Positions 32,418 to 44,907 of a stretch of 64,000 bases of DNA are shown in pieces (position 1 is the first letter of the stretch; each line of letters begins with the position of its first letter). The position numbers and the translations under genes were made by a program. The notes under the pieces are model-generated. The model saw only the letters and a list, made by a program, of their open reading frames with translations. It was not told where the DNA came from and did not search any database. This stretch comes from Dactylis glomerata (Eukaryota > Streptophyta > Magnoliopsida > Poales > Poaceae). Where the stretch lies: positions 1,672,111 to 1,736,110 of the forward strand of contig QXEO01000550.1 of assembly GCA_007115705.1 (NCBI GenBank). The letters run 5' to 3'.

Positions 32418-35201
32418 CAAATCCAGAGTTTATTGGACAAAGGTTATATTCGTGAGTCTCTTAGTCCATGCGCTGTTCCTATTATTTTAGTACCTAAGAA
32501 AGATGGTTCTTCGCGCATGTGTACTGATTGTCGAGCTATTAACAATATTACCATTCGATATCGTCACCCTATACCTCGTTTGGATGACATGCTAGATGAG
32601 TTGAGTGGTTCTATTATGTTCTCTAAAGTCGATTTGCGTAGTGGTTACCACCAAATTCGTATGCAATTAGGAGATGAATGGAAAACAGCTTTTAAAACTA
32701 AGTTCGGTTTATATGAGTGGTTAGTAATGCTGTTTGGTTTAACTAATGCACCTAGTACCTTTATGAGACTGATGAACGAAGTTTTACGTGCTTTTATTGG
32801 TCGTTTTATGGTGGTCTATTTTGATGACATTCTCATATATAGCAAATCTTTAGAGGACCATTTGGATCATTTATGTGCTGTTTTCAATGCTTTACGTGAT
32901 GCATGTTTGTATGGTAATCTTGAGAAGTGCACCTTTTGCACAAATAGAGTTGCTTTTCTTGGTTATGTTGTTACAGAACAGGGAATTGAAGTTGATCCAG
33001 CCAAGATTGAAGCTATTGAGAATTGGCCGCAGCCCAAGACGGTCACACAAGTGAGGAGTTTTCTTGGCCCCGCTGGGTTTTATAGGCGCTTTGTCAAAGA
33101 TTCTGGTTCTATTGCTGCGCCATTGAATGAGCTCACAAAGAAGGATGTGCCCTTTGTTTGGGGCGATGCACAACCAGAAGCTTTCTTGATACTGAAAGAT
33201 AAGTTAACACATGCTCCATTACTCCAACTTCCTGATTTTAATAAGACGTTTGAACTTGAATGTGATGCTAGTGGAATTGGTTTGGGAGGTGTGTTATTAC
33301 AAGAGGGCAAACCTGTAGCATATTTTAGTGAAAAATTGAGTGGGCCAAGTCTGAACTATTCTAATTATGATAAAGAATTATATGCGCTGGTTTGGACATT
33401 AGAAACTTGGCAACATTATTTATGGCCTAAAGAATTTGTTATACATTCTGATCATGAATCTTTGAAGCATATTCATAGTCAAGCAAAACTGAATTGTCGC
33501 CATGCAAAGTGGGTTGAATTTATTGAATCTTTTCCTTATGTTATCAAACACAAAAACGGTAAAGATAATGTTATTGCTGATGCTTTGTCGCGCCGCTATA
33601 CTATGCTATCTCAGCTTGACTTCAAAAATTTTGGGTTGGAAACTATAAAGGAACAATACTTGCATGATGCTGAATTTAAAGATGTGTTGCAGAATTGTAG
33701 AGATGGTAGAACATGGAACAAATTCATCCTTAATGATGGATTTGTGTTCCGTGCTAACAAACTATGCATCCCATATGGTTCCGTTCATCTTTTGTTGTTA
33801 CAGGAGGCGCATGGAGGAGGATTAATGGGACACTATGGTGTCAACAAGATGGAGGATGTTCTTGCAGCACACTTCTTTTGGCCACGCATGCGGCAAGATG
33901 TTGAGACATTTGTGGCACGCTGCACTACTTGTCAAAAAGCTAAGTCTCGCCTTAATCCACATGGTTTATATATGCCACTTCCTGTTCCTAGTGTTCCCTG
34001 GGAGGATATTTCGATGGAGTTTGTTTTGGGGTTACCTCGTACACAGAAGGGGAGGGATAGTATTTTTGTTGTTGTGGATTGGTTTTCTAAGATGGCACAC
34101 TTTATTCCTTGTCACAAGACCGATGATGCTGCGCACATTGCTGATTTGTTTTTTCGTGATATCGTTCGTTTGCATGGTGTGCCAAATACTATTGTTTCTG
34201 ACTGTGATACTAAATTTCTTAGCCATTTTTGGAGATGTTTATGGGATAAGTTGGGGACTAAATTGCTGTTTAGTACTACATGTCATCCCCAAACTGATGG
34301 ACAAACTGAAGTAGTTAATAAAACTTTATCTACTATGTTGCGGACTATTTTAAAGAAGAACTTAAAATTGTGGAAAGAGTGTTTGCCTCATATTGAATTT
34401 GCTTATAATCGTTCGCTGCATTCTACCACAAAGATGAGCCCTTTTCAGATTGTCTATGGTTTTGTTCCACGTGCACCTATTGATTTGTTGCCTTTACCAT
34501 CTTTAGTGCAAAATAATTTTGATGCTACACAGCGTGCTGAATTGATTTTAAAATTGCATGCAACTACTAAAGACAACATAGAACGCATGAATGTTAAGTA
34601 TAAAGTTGTTGGGGATAGAGGACGAAAGCATGTTGTGTTTGAGGTTGGTGATCTTGTTTGGTTGCATTTGCGCAAAGATCGTTTTCCTGATTTGCGCAAG
34701 TCTAAGTTAATGCCACGTGCTGATGGTCCTTTTAAGGTGATAGAGAAAATCAATGATAATGCATATAAACTTGAGCTTCCTGCAGATTTTGGTACGGTAA
34801 GTCCTACATTTAACATTGCAGATTTGAAGCCTTACTTCGGTGAAGAAGATGAGGTTGCGTCGAGGACGACTTCAATTCAAGAAGGGGAGCATGATGAGGA
34901 CATCCCATCTATTGATACACCCGATGCACCTACAGCGGAAAACATACAAGAACCTATCACTCGAGCTCGTGCCAAGCAACTTAACTATCAGGTACTTTCG
35001 TTTCTTGGAACTCTTTCTCACATACATGAGAATATGATGCTCCCTAAATCAGATATGTTTGTTACTCTTAGGAATGATGGACCTAGCATGGATGAGAGGG
35101 ACAAGCATTGGAGCATGATCGTGCATGGAGATGGCAGCAAGCATTTGAGGATGGAAGAAGATGCCACGAGTGGAGATTTCAAAACTTTGAAGCCACCATA
35201 A
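32418..35201 (+). CDS. pol: C2 pol: open reverse transcriptase, RNase H, integrase and LTR-encoded tail
   Basis: An open frame of over 920 codons after the last protease-proximal stop. Reverse transcriptase has VPKKDG and VVYFDDILIYS; RNase H has ECDASG, DKELYALV, HSDHESL and ADALSR. Integrase has the HHCC finger ending CTTC, then FVVVDWFS, IVSDCD (arginine to cysteine beside the second aspartate) and TDGQTEVVNK, so the catalytic D, D, E are kept. The tail PITRARAKQLN and MMLPKSD is encoded in the 3' LTR. With gag broken and no 5' LTR it is not expected to be expressed as a working polyprotein. The open frame may reflect chance survival. Confidence 0.8.
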   Translation, partial: QIQSLLDKGYIRESLSPCAVPIILVPKKDGSSRMCTDCRAINNITIRYRHPIPRLDDMLDELSGSIMFSKVDLRSGYHQIRMQLGDEWKTAFKTKFGLYEWLVMLFGLTNAPSTFMRLMNEVLRAFIGRFMVVYFDDILIYSKSLEDHLDHLCAVFNALRDACLYGNLEKCTFCTNRVAFLGYVVTEQGIEVDPAKIEAIENWPQPKTVTQVRSFLGPAGFYRRFVKDSGSIAAPLNELTKKDVPFVWGDAQPEAFLILKDKLTHAPLLQLPDFNKTFELECDASGIGLGGVLLQEGKPVAYFSEKLSGPSLNYSNYDKELYALVWTLETWQHYLWPKEFVIHSDHESLKHIHSQAKLNCRHAKWVEFIESFPYVIKHKNGKDNVIADALSRRYTMLSQLDFKNFGLETIKEQYLHDAEFKDVLQNCRDGRTWNKFILNDGFVFRANKLCIPYGSVHLLLLQEAHGGGLMGHYGVNKMEDVLAAHFFWPRMRQDVETFVARCTTCQKAKSRLNPHGLYMPLPVPSVPWEDISMEFVLGLPRTQKGRDSIFVVVDWFSKMAHFIPCHKTDDAAHIADLFFRDIVRLHGVPNTIVSDCDTKFLSHFWRCLWDKLGTKLLFSTTCHPQTDGQTEVVNKTLSTMLRTILKKNLKLWKECLPHIEFAYNRSLHSTTKMSPFQIVYGFVPRAPIDLLPLPSLVQNNFDATQRAELILKLHATTKDNIERMNVKYKVVGDRGRKHVVFEVGDLVWLHLRKDRFPDLRKSKLMPRADGPFKVIEKINDNAYKLELPADFGTVSPTFNIADLKPYFGEEDEVASRTTSIQEGEHDEDIPSIDTPDAPTAENIQEPITRARAKQLNYQVLSFLGTLSHIHENMMLPKSDMFVTLRNDGPSMDERDKHWSMIVHGDGSKHLRMEEDATSGDFKTLKPP

Positions 35202-35814
35202 TGAAGGATGAAGACTTGGACGAAATATACAAAGAGCTACTTCATAAATTCGTTCATAGATAAATATGGTGTTGCGTCACTTTTATTATTGGGCCAGGCC
35301 CATGTAATTTTTGCAGCAAATAAGACAGCCACTTTTAGGAGTCTGAATTTGAGGAGAAAAGGCCTGTTAGGGTTCCGTTCGACCACCCTACCCATGGCTG
35401 GTCGCACCCCTACCTTTTCCTCCTCAAATACCCCATAGCCGTCATTAGAACTCGGATTTTGTTTAGACTAAAGTTAGCCATTGCTGCAACTACAAGCTTG
35501 GCTTTTGAGGCCAATCGCCCGGAAGAAGACCGCCTATTCGGAATCCCACCTTTTGAATAAAGCATACATCTTTCATCCACAATATCTTGATTGCAGTATT
35601 AGTTCTTACTTGTTCTCGATTTCAGGTAGGAATTAAGACCCTCGCTGGTCAGGCTGATCGTGCATCCGCAAGATCAGTAACTCCCAGAGATTGTCCTAGC
35701 GATTGCATTGGCGCACGAGCTTCGCACGTGTAGTCGGATCGTCAAGCACGAACTCCACCCACCAAATCAACATATCAAGATCTCATCAAAAGATCGGACA
35801 CCTTTGCCCTATGA
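34892..35814 (+). repeat. 3' LTR of C2 (923 bp)
   Basis: Starts TGATGAGGACATCCC after polypurine tract GAAGGGGAGCA. It ends CCCTATGA, where the other C LTRs end in TATCA or CATCA, so its last bases are mutated. The flank continues GTTAC. The pol tail stops (TAA) at 35199-35201. Confidence 0.8.
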
Positions 35815-36263
35815 GTTACCATTTGGACATATGACGATAAAAACTATGTCTATGAATGTCAGTCGGGATTCTCAGCTGTCACTAAGAAATTATAACATAT
35901 GCATTATTTTTATCCCTAGTGAAAATAACAATGGAAGAAGGTACACAACCCTAGCAGATCAATGAACACTGTCATCTATTCAATCACTGCTAACTAGTTA
36001 TGTCACCGAAACACACCATACCCCTCATGCCCTCGCATACATGTTGGATCAGAACAAGTAATAAAGAACGGGGGTGATAATATGCATATACTCATACACC
36101 AAGAACATAATAACTTATCACATCTCATCAATCATCCAATAAAATAAATACCCACCACATAGGAATTACATCCTATGCATCATAATCATGTTGGGCAGCT
36201 CATATGATGTCTAAAAGATGAAGCACAAGAGATAAATAGGACAAGCTACTATCACAAACCCAT
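35815..36263. other. Unassigned AT-rich spacer between C2 and a solo LTR
   Basis: I see no gene, LTR terminus or long repeat shared with the rest of the window. Its continuation after the solo LTR is 36828-36849. It may be part of an older retroelement that hosts the D-like solo LTR and element F. Confidence 0.4.
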
Positions 36264-36822
36264 TGATATGGGCACAGAGGAGGAGGGGAAGCCCAATTTC
36301 AGGACTCCACCAACATGAGGGCAGCTCGTGAAAGATTGGCACGCCAGGACGACCTACGATATGTAATGATTTAGTCTAAGGTTGTGTCAGCAATTTATAT
36401 TCATGTTTATGTTATTTCATAGCCAGGTCATGTTGTGGTCCACATAGGGTTTATTTGTGTGTTTGGTTTCGGCCTGTCCAACCGACTAGTTTGCAGGCCT
36501 CCTATATAAAGGAGCCAGCCGGCTAGGGTTTAGGGAGTTCAGAATTTTAGTCTAAAACTATCGCGTGGTGTTCCACTGTGTATCATCCCTTTGGGGAAAT
36601 GGCGCTGCCGTGTTATCCAATATAGATTTCTGCAAGGGTTCTTGCATCATCAAGGATTATCAAGCTGTGGTTTGAGGCATGGTGATCTTCATCACGTTGC
36701 TTGCTGGATTCGTTCCTCTTCTTCAGGTGACGTTCATCGTGTTATTGGAAGATTTCTATCCGGGTTGACTCACTGTGAAAGATTGGGACAAAACTCTAGG
36801 ATCATCCCCTTGATCATTATCA
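36264..36822 (+). repeat. Solo LTR related to element D (559 bp)
   Basis: Starts TGATATGGGCACAG and ends GATCATTATCA, with CCCAT (36259-36263) and CCCGT (36823-36827) as a target duplication with one transition. The 5' part encodes KPNFRTPPT then a stop, like the LTR-encoded tail of D (KPNFRTPPMEF). The middle (TTTGGTTTCGGCCTGTCCAA) and end (GTGAAAGATTGGGACAAA) also resemble D. No internal region is present, so it is a recombination product. Confidence 0.75.
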
Positions 36823-36849
36823 CCCGTAGTCTAGATGTGGACTAATCCC

Positions 36850-38273
36850 TGATGTCTACGCACGCGTCTGTTCTTGTAGACAATGTTGGGCCTCCAAGTG
36901 CAAAGGTTTGTAGAGCAGCAACAAGTTTCCCTTAAGTGGATCACCCAAGGTTTATCGAACTCAGGGAGGAGGAGGTCAAAGCTATCCCTCTCAAGCAACC
37001 CTGCAATTACGATACAGAAAGTCTCTTGTGTCCCCAACACACCAAATACACTTGTTAGATGTATAGGTGCACTAGTTGAGCGAAGAGATAGTGAAATACA
37101 AGTAGTAGTGATGATTATAAGTAGTAAGTGTAATCTAAAATAAGTATCGCTGTGAGCAAACATGTAACAAAACTGAAAGGAAACGGTGTGCAAAGCTTGG
37201 AAACAAGGCCTAGGGATCATACTTTCACTAGTGGACACACTCTTAACAAATATAACATAATTGAACCAATAGATACTATCATCAATATGCCACTCTAAAC
37301 AATTCTCCAATGGAAAATGAACACTAATCATGCATAGGGCTACGAAGCACTCCTCAAAGTCCGTATTTCCCCAAACTAGATTGTCCCACACTATCACCAT
37401 GAACGCACTAGATGGTTCCAATAAACACCATCAATTCATAGAGACATTAACCAAAAAGACACACATGATGCGCACACTAGTCACCTTCACACCATGATAC
37501 AAGGTATCTCCGGAGATTACAATAATAAAGCACGGGAGTAGCATAATATATGAATAATAGCATCTACCAATTCAACTAGATACAAAGCTCACGATCACAT
37601 AAAGATCACATCATGGGAGAGAGAGGTGAACCACATAGCTACCGGTAGAGCCCTCAGCCCCGGGGGAGAACTACTCCCTCCTCATCATCAGAGGCAGCAA
37701 CATCGATGGAGATGGCGGTGAGGTCGATGGAGACGACGGAGACGGCGATGGAGACCGATCGAGATGGCTCCGAGGGCACTTCCCCGTATCGGCAGGGTGC
37801 CGGAACAGAGACTTTTGTCCCCCGAAATTCGTCGGTGGTGGCGGTGGAGCTGCAGGACTTTGTCTCGAAAAACACCGATCGATTTAGGGTTTTCTGTTGG
37901 GAGGCTTCTTATAAGCGAAGGTGCGTCGTCAGGAGTGAACCAGGGGGCCTCACCACAGGTGGGCGCCTGGTCGCGCCCCCTGATGGTGAGGGTGCCCTCT
38001 AGCCCCTCTCCGGCTCCCATTTGGTCCTCGTCCTTCATCCGGGCAAAATAGGAGTTTCGGTCTTCGTTTTGTCTGATTCCGAGAATATTTCCTGTGTAGC
38101 TTTTCTGAAACACAAAAATAGCAGAAAACAGGGAACTGGCACTGTGGCATCTTGTTAGTAGGTTAGTTCCGAAAATCGCATAAAAATGCCACGAAGTGTA
38201 AACAAAACACGAAGCAAATGGTGTAAAACAAGCATGGAGCATCAAAAATTATAGATATGTTTGAGACGTATCA
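36850..38273 (-). repeat. 3' LTR of element F (1424 bp)
   Basis: Plus-strand ends are TGATGTCTACGC and GAGACGTATCA. On the minus strand it is preceded by the polypurine-like GAGTTGAGCTTGCGGATGCT (38274 onward). Frames in the LTR are not coding. Confidence 0.75.
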
Positions 38274-40847
38274 AGCATCCGCAAGCTCAACTCCTGCTCG
38301 TCCTCGAGTAGGTAAGTGATAACAAAGAATAATTTTTGAGGTGACATGCACCATCACAATCTTGATCATTTAGGTAAAGCATTGAGTGCTGAGATCAAAG
38401 AACTTAAAACATGGGCATGAAAGACATAATCTTGATAGAAGAAACTTAGCAACCATGTTATAACATGAAAAAGAACACAAACGAAAGATCATGAAAAATG
38501 AAACAATGAAAGTCAAGTATGTGTTCAAATCATATGGAAAACATAGCAAATGGTTTTCAGCTTGTCCCTCATGGAATAGCAAAACATAAATGCATAGGAC
38601 ACCTTCAAGTTTAAGAGGGCGACTAGATACAAATAATTTAAGAACAAGTGAAACCAAAATAATGAATCAATCAATGATAACTTTGGGACAATGCACATTA
38701 AACTCAGAATGGCAACTATGCTCTCTTAGACGGTGCATAAAGGTAGAAGGTAGAGACTCAACATAAAAGTAAAAGAAAGACCCATCGCAGAGGGAAGCAG
38801 TGATTAAACATGTGCTAGAGCTTTTCATTTGTAAAACAGAGAGATAAAAATTTGGTTTTGAGAGGTGGTTTTCTTTGTCAACGACTGGCAATGGGGTTTT
38901 TACTATCTTCCATACAAAAATGAAGCAAGTTTTTTGAGAGAGAGATTGGCACTTTTGTGCTCTTTTATAAAGCTTGGCACTCCTCCCCACCTTTTTTCCT
39001 ATCACAAACCATGGCTAACCGATTCCATCGGGAGCCCACCAACATTCACATACCATGGAGGAGTGACTTTTTTCCTTTTTTTCTTTTTGGAATAAGACAA
39101 TATGGAAGATAGCAAATCCGACCACTACGTCCCTATGTGCTAAAAACAGTGTCACAAAACGAGAAGTGTTTTGAAGGTTTTTTTGAAAGGTAGCACATGA
39201 AAATTTACTTAGAATGGCTTGCAAATACCATGCATAGGAATTTATAGTGGACGCAATGGCAAACTTGGTTTTTGGGAGTTGGATGCATGAGTAGAGCTCA
39301 TACTCAGTACAAAATGAGGGCTAGCAAAAGACTGGGAGCGACCAACTAAGAGAGCAATAACGGCCATAATCATGCAAATCGACAAAACATCATTAAGAGA
39401 AGCATAAAATGGCATCAAAAGTCAAAAACCAAATGATCATAGAGGCTATAGGTGACTTATTTTGTAGTCAACATGGTGTAAGCATGTGCCAAGTCAACCC
39501 AAATAAAGCATCAAAGGAGAAAACCACAAATAATGCTCCCATATAATAAAAACAACACATGATTTTTTCAAAGGCTCATTAAGCAATCTCAGTCATTTGA
39601 GACAAGTCATGCTACAGCAAAAATCACTAAGCATACTATCAAAACGACATCAAGCATGATATGCAAAAGCCTAAGCCACAATTTAAACAAGCTCCCTTTT
39701 TTGTACCACTTTTTTGCATAATTTTTTTCTCTTTTCCAACACCATTCAAACCTTTTTAATTCAACTCTTTTGATGAAAACCAACATAGACCAGTGGTCTA
39801 AATACACCTTGATGCAAATATATAACAAGATCTGAACAAAAATCAAGGCAAAAAACAAAAGCTAAACACAGGAGTAGAAAAAGAGAACACTCGTTGAACG
39901 ATAAGACTGAAAACAAGAGTGTTCTTGGCAATGAAAAACGGAGTTCATCTCCTCCAAAAAGAACATGATGTGATCCAACCATTTATTGCAGCAAACAAAG
40001 CAAAAGAAAACTGAAAACTAAAGTAAAGACGCTCCAAGAAAAACACATAGTGCATAAAGCAATAAAAATATAGTGTCTTGAAAGGTGACCTGATTTTTGC
40101 CGATGAAGAAGGGGTTCCTTGGGGCATCCCCAAGCTTTGATGCTTGTACTTCTTGGATATTTCTTGGGGTGCATGGGCATCCCCAAGCTTGAGCTTTTGT
40201 CCATTCTTCATCTCATCTCATCATTCTCTAATCCCTACACTTGAAAACTTCCTTCATACAAAACTCAACACAATTCTATTAGCAACGTTGGCATAAGCAT
40301 AATAGTAAATCAACCCTTTTTGGTTCATGTTTCAACTCAAAAACACCACATATAAAGCATATACTACTGTAGAAACTTTCCCAACAGTTTCGTGATCAAA
40401 AGAACTAAAAAAGAAAGCGATCGAGAGGCAAATACAAATAGTGGCAGAAATCTGTCAAAACAGAACAGGTGACAAAGATCGATTTTTTCGAAGGTTTTCT
40501 GTTCCTCAAATCGAAAAGCGCAAAACTAATGAAAGTTTGGATATAACCTGGGGCATATGCACAAGAAATCGCAGGTCAAAAAGATATTCAGAGAATTTTC
40601 ACGAAATTTTATGGTGCAGCACCGAAATCTATTTCAGGACAACAACTTCCCCAAATCTTACCTCACTCAAATTAGACGTTTCTCTTGGCACAAAAACAAA
40701 ATAAAAATGATAAGGAGAGGTTATTACAGTAGTAATAAATTCCAAGACTCAAATAAAAAAAAGTACTAAAAATAAAACATTGGGTTATATCCCAAGAGTG
40801 CTTTTCTTTAACGTCTTTGAGCTAGGCGCAGTAATTTCAGAAAATGC
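38274..40847 (-). mobile_element. Element F 3' internal region, non-coding
   Basis: About 2.6 kb of AT-rich sequence without a supported gene. Two inverted-looking GGCATCCCCAAGCTT words occur near 40127 and 40189, resembling the polypurine tract AAGCTTGGGGATGC that such elements use. In an autonomous element this space would hold pol, so pol has been lost. Confidence 0.5.
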
Positions 40848-41657
40848 TCACATAGGCACCCGAAAAGAACTTAAGGCAAAGGTGCCATAAAGGAACTTGA
40901 AGCAAGAGAGAGCATTAAAAAGAAAATGTGAAACACATTTAAATCTAAACCACTTCCTATGCATAGGAATCTTGTAAGAAAATGAATCAATGAGGCACAT
41001 AGTAACAATCATGGTTAGATAAAACAAGTGCAACTTCAAGATTTGCAACATAAGGAGGGTAAACTTAATATTGTTGAGATCCATCAAACCATGTTTCCCT
41101 CTCTCATAGTAACTTCCAGTAGCATCATGAATGGAATTAACAATATAACTATCACATAAAGCATCCCTATCATGAGCCACATGCATAAAAGAATTAATAC
41201 TCCCCACATGAACAATCGTAGTAGGAGCAGATTCAACAGAATAATTATTCTCATCACCATAATCATCAAAAACAGGAGGCATATTGTAATCATAACTAAT
41301 TTTCTCCTCAAAAAGTAGGTGAACTGAAAATATTATACTCATCATCGTAACCATCATAAACTAGAGGTTTAGTATCATCATAAGCGATAGAATAGCTATC
41401 TTGCAAAGCATATTCATCAAACATATCATCATAGGAAGGAACATGGATAGTACTAATGGTGCAACAATTATTAACCTCATAATTTTTAGAATTGGTACCA
41501 AAAAGATTTTCAATATCAAAAGTAGAGTGCTTTTCCCAATCATGATCACTAACATAGGTAACAGGCATGAGAACATCATCAAGATCAGAATTATCATAAT
41601 CTATAATAGGAGCAACATGCTTAGGGGAAGATACCGTTTCCTCTCTCCTTTTACTCC

Positions 41658-41688
<31 letters not shown>

Positions 41689-42190
41689 CTTCTTACTCTC
41701 TCCTTTAGGAGGGAGAGACTTGAAAGGCATCTTCTCCACATAATCTGGTTTGCTGACAGAAACAACAGAAGAAACTTTGGAGGATTCCTCCTTTTTGTTA
41801 ATAAGATGGAAACATCTATTAGTCCTGTCATAGCTTGGCAAAACATCATGTTTTATAACATTTTGTATGTAAGTATTTGCGTGGCAATCTTTAACACAAT
41901 AAAGACGACAACCCTGCAGGATGCTAATATTTTTAAAAGCGCTCATATCTACCAAAGAAGTTTTTCTAGATAACTCTTCATACCCCCAAAAACAAAGTAA
42001 GCTCATCATGCTGATTGAGAGTGATCTTGTCATCACAATACAAACTTGCGGTACTCATTCGATTAGAAAGGTCACTATTATGGCCTGAGCATTGAAAATT
42101 AAACTGACCCTTGTCATCGCAAAGTTCACAAATAAAAGGATAAAGCTCACAAACCTTTTTACCAAGCTCATCTAGAGCCTTATCCCACAT
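40848..42190 (-). pseudogene. Element F downstream ORF, frameshifted
   Basis: Three consecutive frames form one broken ORF: MWDKALDELGKKVCEL (from 42190), then a one-base slip in a G run near 41988, then YEELSRKTSLVDMSAF to SSPTF, then a one-base gain in a T run near 41329, then EEKISYDYNMPPVFDDYGDENN to the stop at 40848. It includes a lysine run from a CTT microsatellite and a hydrophobic Leu/Phe-rich C-terminus (about 41050-40900). The role is unknown. An in-frame TGA separates it from gag. Confidence 0.6.
41659..41685 (+). repeat. (CTT)9 microsatellite
   Basis: Nine CTT units on the plus strand, read as GAA/AAG on the minus strand. They produce a lysine run within the F downstream ORF. 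Simple slippage explains it. Confidence 0.9.
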
Positions 42191-42191
42191 T

Positions 42192-42884
42192 CAGGTTTCT
42201 TCATTCCTGTGGTGGATACAATAATCTTCTTTGTTATGACTCTGTTCACAAGGTCTAAGTACTCCATAAAAATTAACATGCTTATAAGAAGTAGTACTTT
42301 CAGAAATTTGAGCATGTTTATTGCAATCATCAATAACAATATCACTTTCTATGCAAGTGTCTTTAAAAGGTTCATGATACACATCCCCATTTCCTTTAGG
42401 AACATTAATATAGGAAGCGAAGGCTCTAAAACAATCAACCATAATTCGAGGATCAAGCCCATATTTAGCACTAAGCTCTTGAAAATTAGCAGTTTCAGCG
42501 AAAGACTTAATGCAATCATACTCGTAATTTATACCTGATCCTTTACCTTTGTTGCTATCCCAATCTTCGATATTGCTTTGAATTGTTTCAAGCAGATCCC
42601 ACTTGGTGTCAACATCCTTGCTTGTGAAAGACCCATCAAAGCATGCATCTAGATAGTCCTTGTAATATCCTGAAAGCCTTGCATAAAAATTATTAATAAC
42701 AATATTACGGGGAAGATCATGAATAGGATATTTGAGCATTAGTGACTTCAATCTTCCCCACGCTTGGGCAATGCTTTCTCCCTCATGCGGATGAAAATTA
42801 TAAATATAATTCCTATCCTTATAAACCTCACTAGAAGGATAGAATTTAGAATAAAAGAGATGTACAATTTCCTCCCAGTCGACA
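42192..42884 (-). pseudogene. gag: Element F gag, C-terminal part
   Basis: The gag core of an Athila-type element: PVDWEEIVHLFYSKFYPS, ESIAQAWGRLKSLM, PRNIVINNFYARLSGYYKD. It is separated from its N-terminus (58425-58917) by C3 and C4; the frame rejoins exactly across the two insertions. It ends in TGA at 42191-42193, after which the same frame continues as MWDKALDEL. Confidence 0.75.
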
Positions 42885-42889
42885 GGTCG

Positions 42890-43814
42890 TGATGAGGACA
42901 TCCCATCAATTGATACAACCGCTGCACCTACAGTGGAACACATACAAGGACCCATCACTCGAGCTCGTGCCAAGCAACTTAACTATCAGGTACTTTCGTT
43001 TCTTGGAACTCTTTCTCACATACATGAGAATATGATGCTGCCTAAATCAGATATGTTTGTTACTCTTAGGAATGATGGACCTAGCATGGATGAGAGGGAC
43101 AAGCATTGGAGCATGATCGTGCATGGAGATGGCAGCAAGCGTTTGAGGATTGAAGAATATGCCACAAGTGGAGATTTCAGAACTTTGAAGCCACCATAAT
43201 GAAGGATGAAGACTTGGACGAAATATACAAAGAACTACTTCATAAATTTGTCCTTAGATAAATATGGTGCTGCGTCACTTTTATTTTTGGGCCAGGCCCA
43301 TGTAATTTTCGCAGCAAATAAGACAGCCACTTTTAGGAGTCCGAATTTGAGGAGAAAAGGCCTGTTAGGGTTCCGTTCGACCACCATACCCATGGCTGGT
43401 CGCACCCCTACCTTTTCCTCCTCAAATACCCCCCATAGCCGTCATTAGAACTCGGATTTTGATTAGACTAAAGTTAGCCATTGCTGCAACTACGAGCTCG
43501 ACTTTTGAGGCCAATCGCCCAGAAGAAGACCGCCTATTCGGAATACCACCTTTTGAATAAAGCATACATCTTTCATCCACAATATCTTGATTGCAGTATT
43601 AGTTCTTACTTGTTCTCGATTTCAGGTAGGAATTAAGACCCTCGCTGGTCAGGCTGATCGTGCATCCGCAAGATCAGTAACTCCCGGAGATTGTCCTAGC
43701 GATTGCATTGGCGCACGAGCTTCGCACGTGTAGTCGGATCGTCAAGCACGAACTCCACCCACCAAATCGACATATCAAGATCTCATCGAAAGATCGAACA
43801 CCTTTGCCCTATCA
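42890..43814 (+). repeat. 5' LTR of C3 (925 bp)
   Basis: TGATGAGGACATCCC to GCCCTATCA. Its first ~310 bp duplicate the pol tail codons (PITRARAKQLN, MMLPKSD, ending KPP). Confidence 0.9.
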
Positions 43815-44907
43815 AGTGGTATCAGATTTCAGGTTGCTCGGTGAGATTTACTGTCTTCGTAGTTTAGATTGCATCTGTGTTCATACCTATAAACCACGAA
43901 AAAGCCAAAAATACAGTTAGGGTTTAGATCATCTTGTCCCATAAACCATCCGAGCCTTTGCATTGTCTATTCAGTTTGCATCGTTGAATTTGTGTCTGCA
44001 TCCGCGTGTCAAGTTGCTGGTCTTAGTGTCTGTTCCTTTAGAGTTTCGAGTTCGAATCACCATAGTCCCGCCGCCGCCGCACGCTTGCACCACTGCTCCA
44101 CCATATCCTTCCGCCACCACGCCATATACTTCCGCCACCGCCTTCACATAAGTTTTTATTCGTTCCTCCCAATTTCATCCGTGCCTTTTTCAGAGTCCGT
44201 GAGTTAGGTTTCGGTCGCCAGTCAAGAGGACGAAAAAAAAAGTCAAATCCGCATCCAAGTCGGGTTGACCCGTTCCTACTAGTCCAGTCTGAATTCAGTC
44301 TGAATTGGACAGTTTCGTCAGTTTTTGACGGTTTTCGACAGCAAACTTCAACTGGCCATAACTTTTGCATACGAACTCCGTTTTTGACGTGTGACCACTC
44401 AAAATGCTCAGCACGAAAAGATCTATGTAACCACAAAAAAGTCCGGGAAGGCCGAGTTTTTGCCCTCTGAAGTTTCGGACCCAAAAATTCCTGCAGATCT
44501 TCACTTATATCTTGCTTTGGAGCTGTTTCTTTCTGCTTGTTGGGCCACGCCGTGACTTTCTTAGTGTTCTCGGCTCACGTCTCTAGCTCGGTATAGCCTA
44601 GGACCAGCACAGTACCGTGGTTGAGCATTCTTTCAACATTGCATTGCTGTTTTGATATTTGCTGTGTTTTTGCTACCATATAAGCCTTCCTACAGCTCCA
44701 CATATTTCTGCACGTGCTTTGTATCGACACTTGGTAATCGCTTTGTGCAATTTTGGGAGTCACTGCTCTTTGCTGGTTGCATATCACCTTCCTCCTGTTT
44801 GGTAAGAACTTGTAAGAGATTCGTATACCGCTTGACGGATTACGCGTGTTTCCACCATATTCCGTAGTGCGTAGGTATATATATTTGTGCTTGCTTCTAC
44901 GCTAACC
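43815..44907 (+). mobile_element. C3 leader with primer site
   Basis: The initiator-Met primer site is at 43817-43826. The rest is untranslated, with a CCGCCGCCGCCGCACGC patch near 44070. It is collinear with the C4 leader (51561-52703). No gene was seen. Confidence 0.75.

Larger units (their letters stand above)
29650..35814 (+). mobile_element. C2: 5'-truncated CRM (Cereba/CRW-like) element
   Basis: It starts inside the leader (matching C3 from about 44430), so its 5' LTR and primer site are missing. The leader also lacks about 50 bp before gag compared with C3. Gag and protease carry many stops; pol is open to the end. The polypurine tract is at 34881-34891 and the 3' LTR at 34892-35814. 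It is joined directly to C1, so no left target duplication can be checked. Confidence 0.8.

Noticed and set aside
36831..37421. 196-codon minus-strand frame in the F LTR (similar at 58895-59392)
   Set aside because: Lies in LTR sequence, is disrupted differently in the two LTRs, and no domain is recognisable.
41601..41849. Lysine-rich stretch in F as a nuclear localisation signal
   Set aside because: It is the translation of a CTT microsatellite in a frameshifted ORF; no functional inference is justified.
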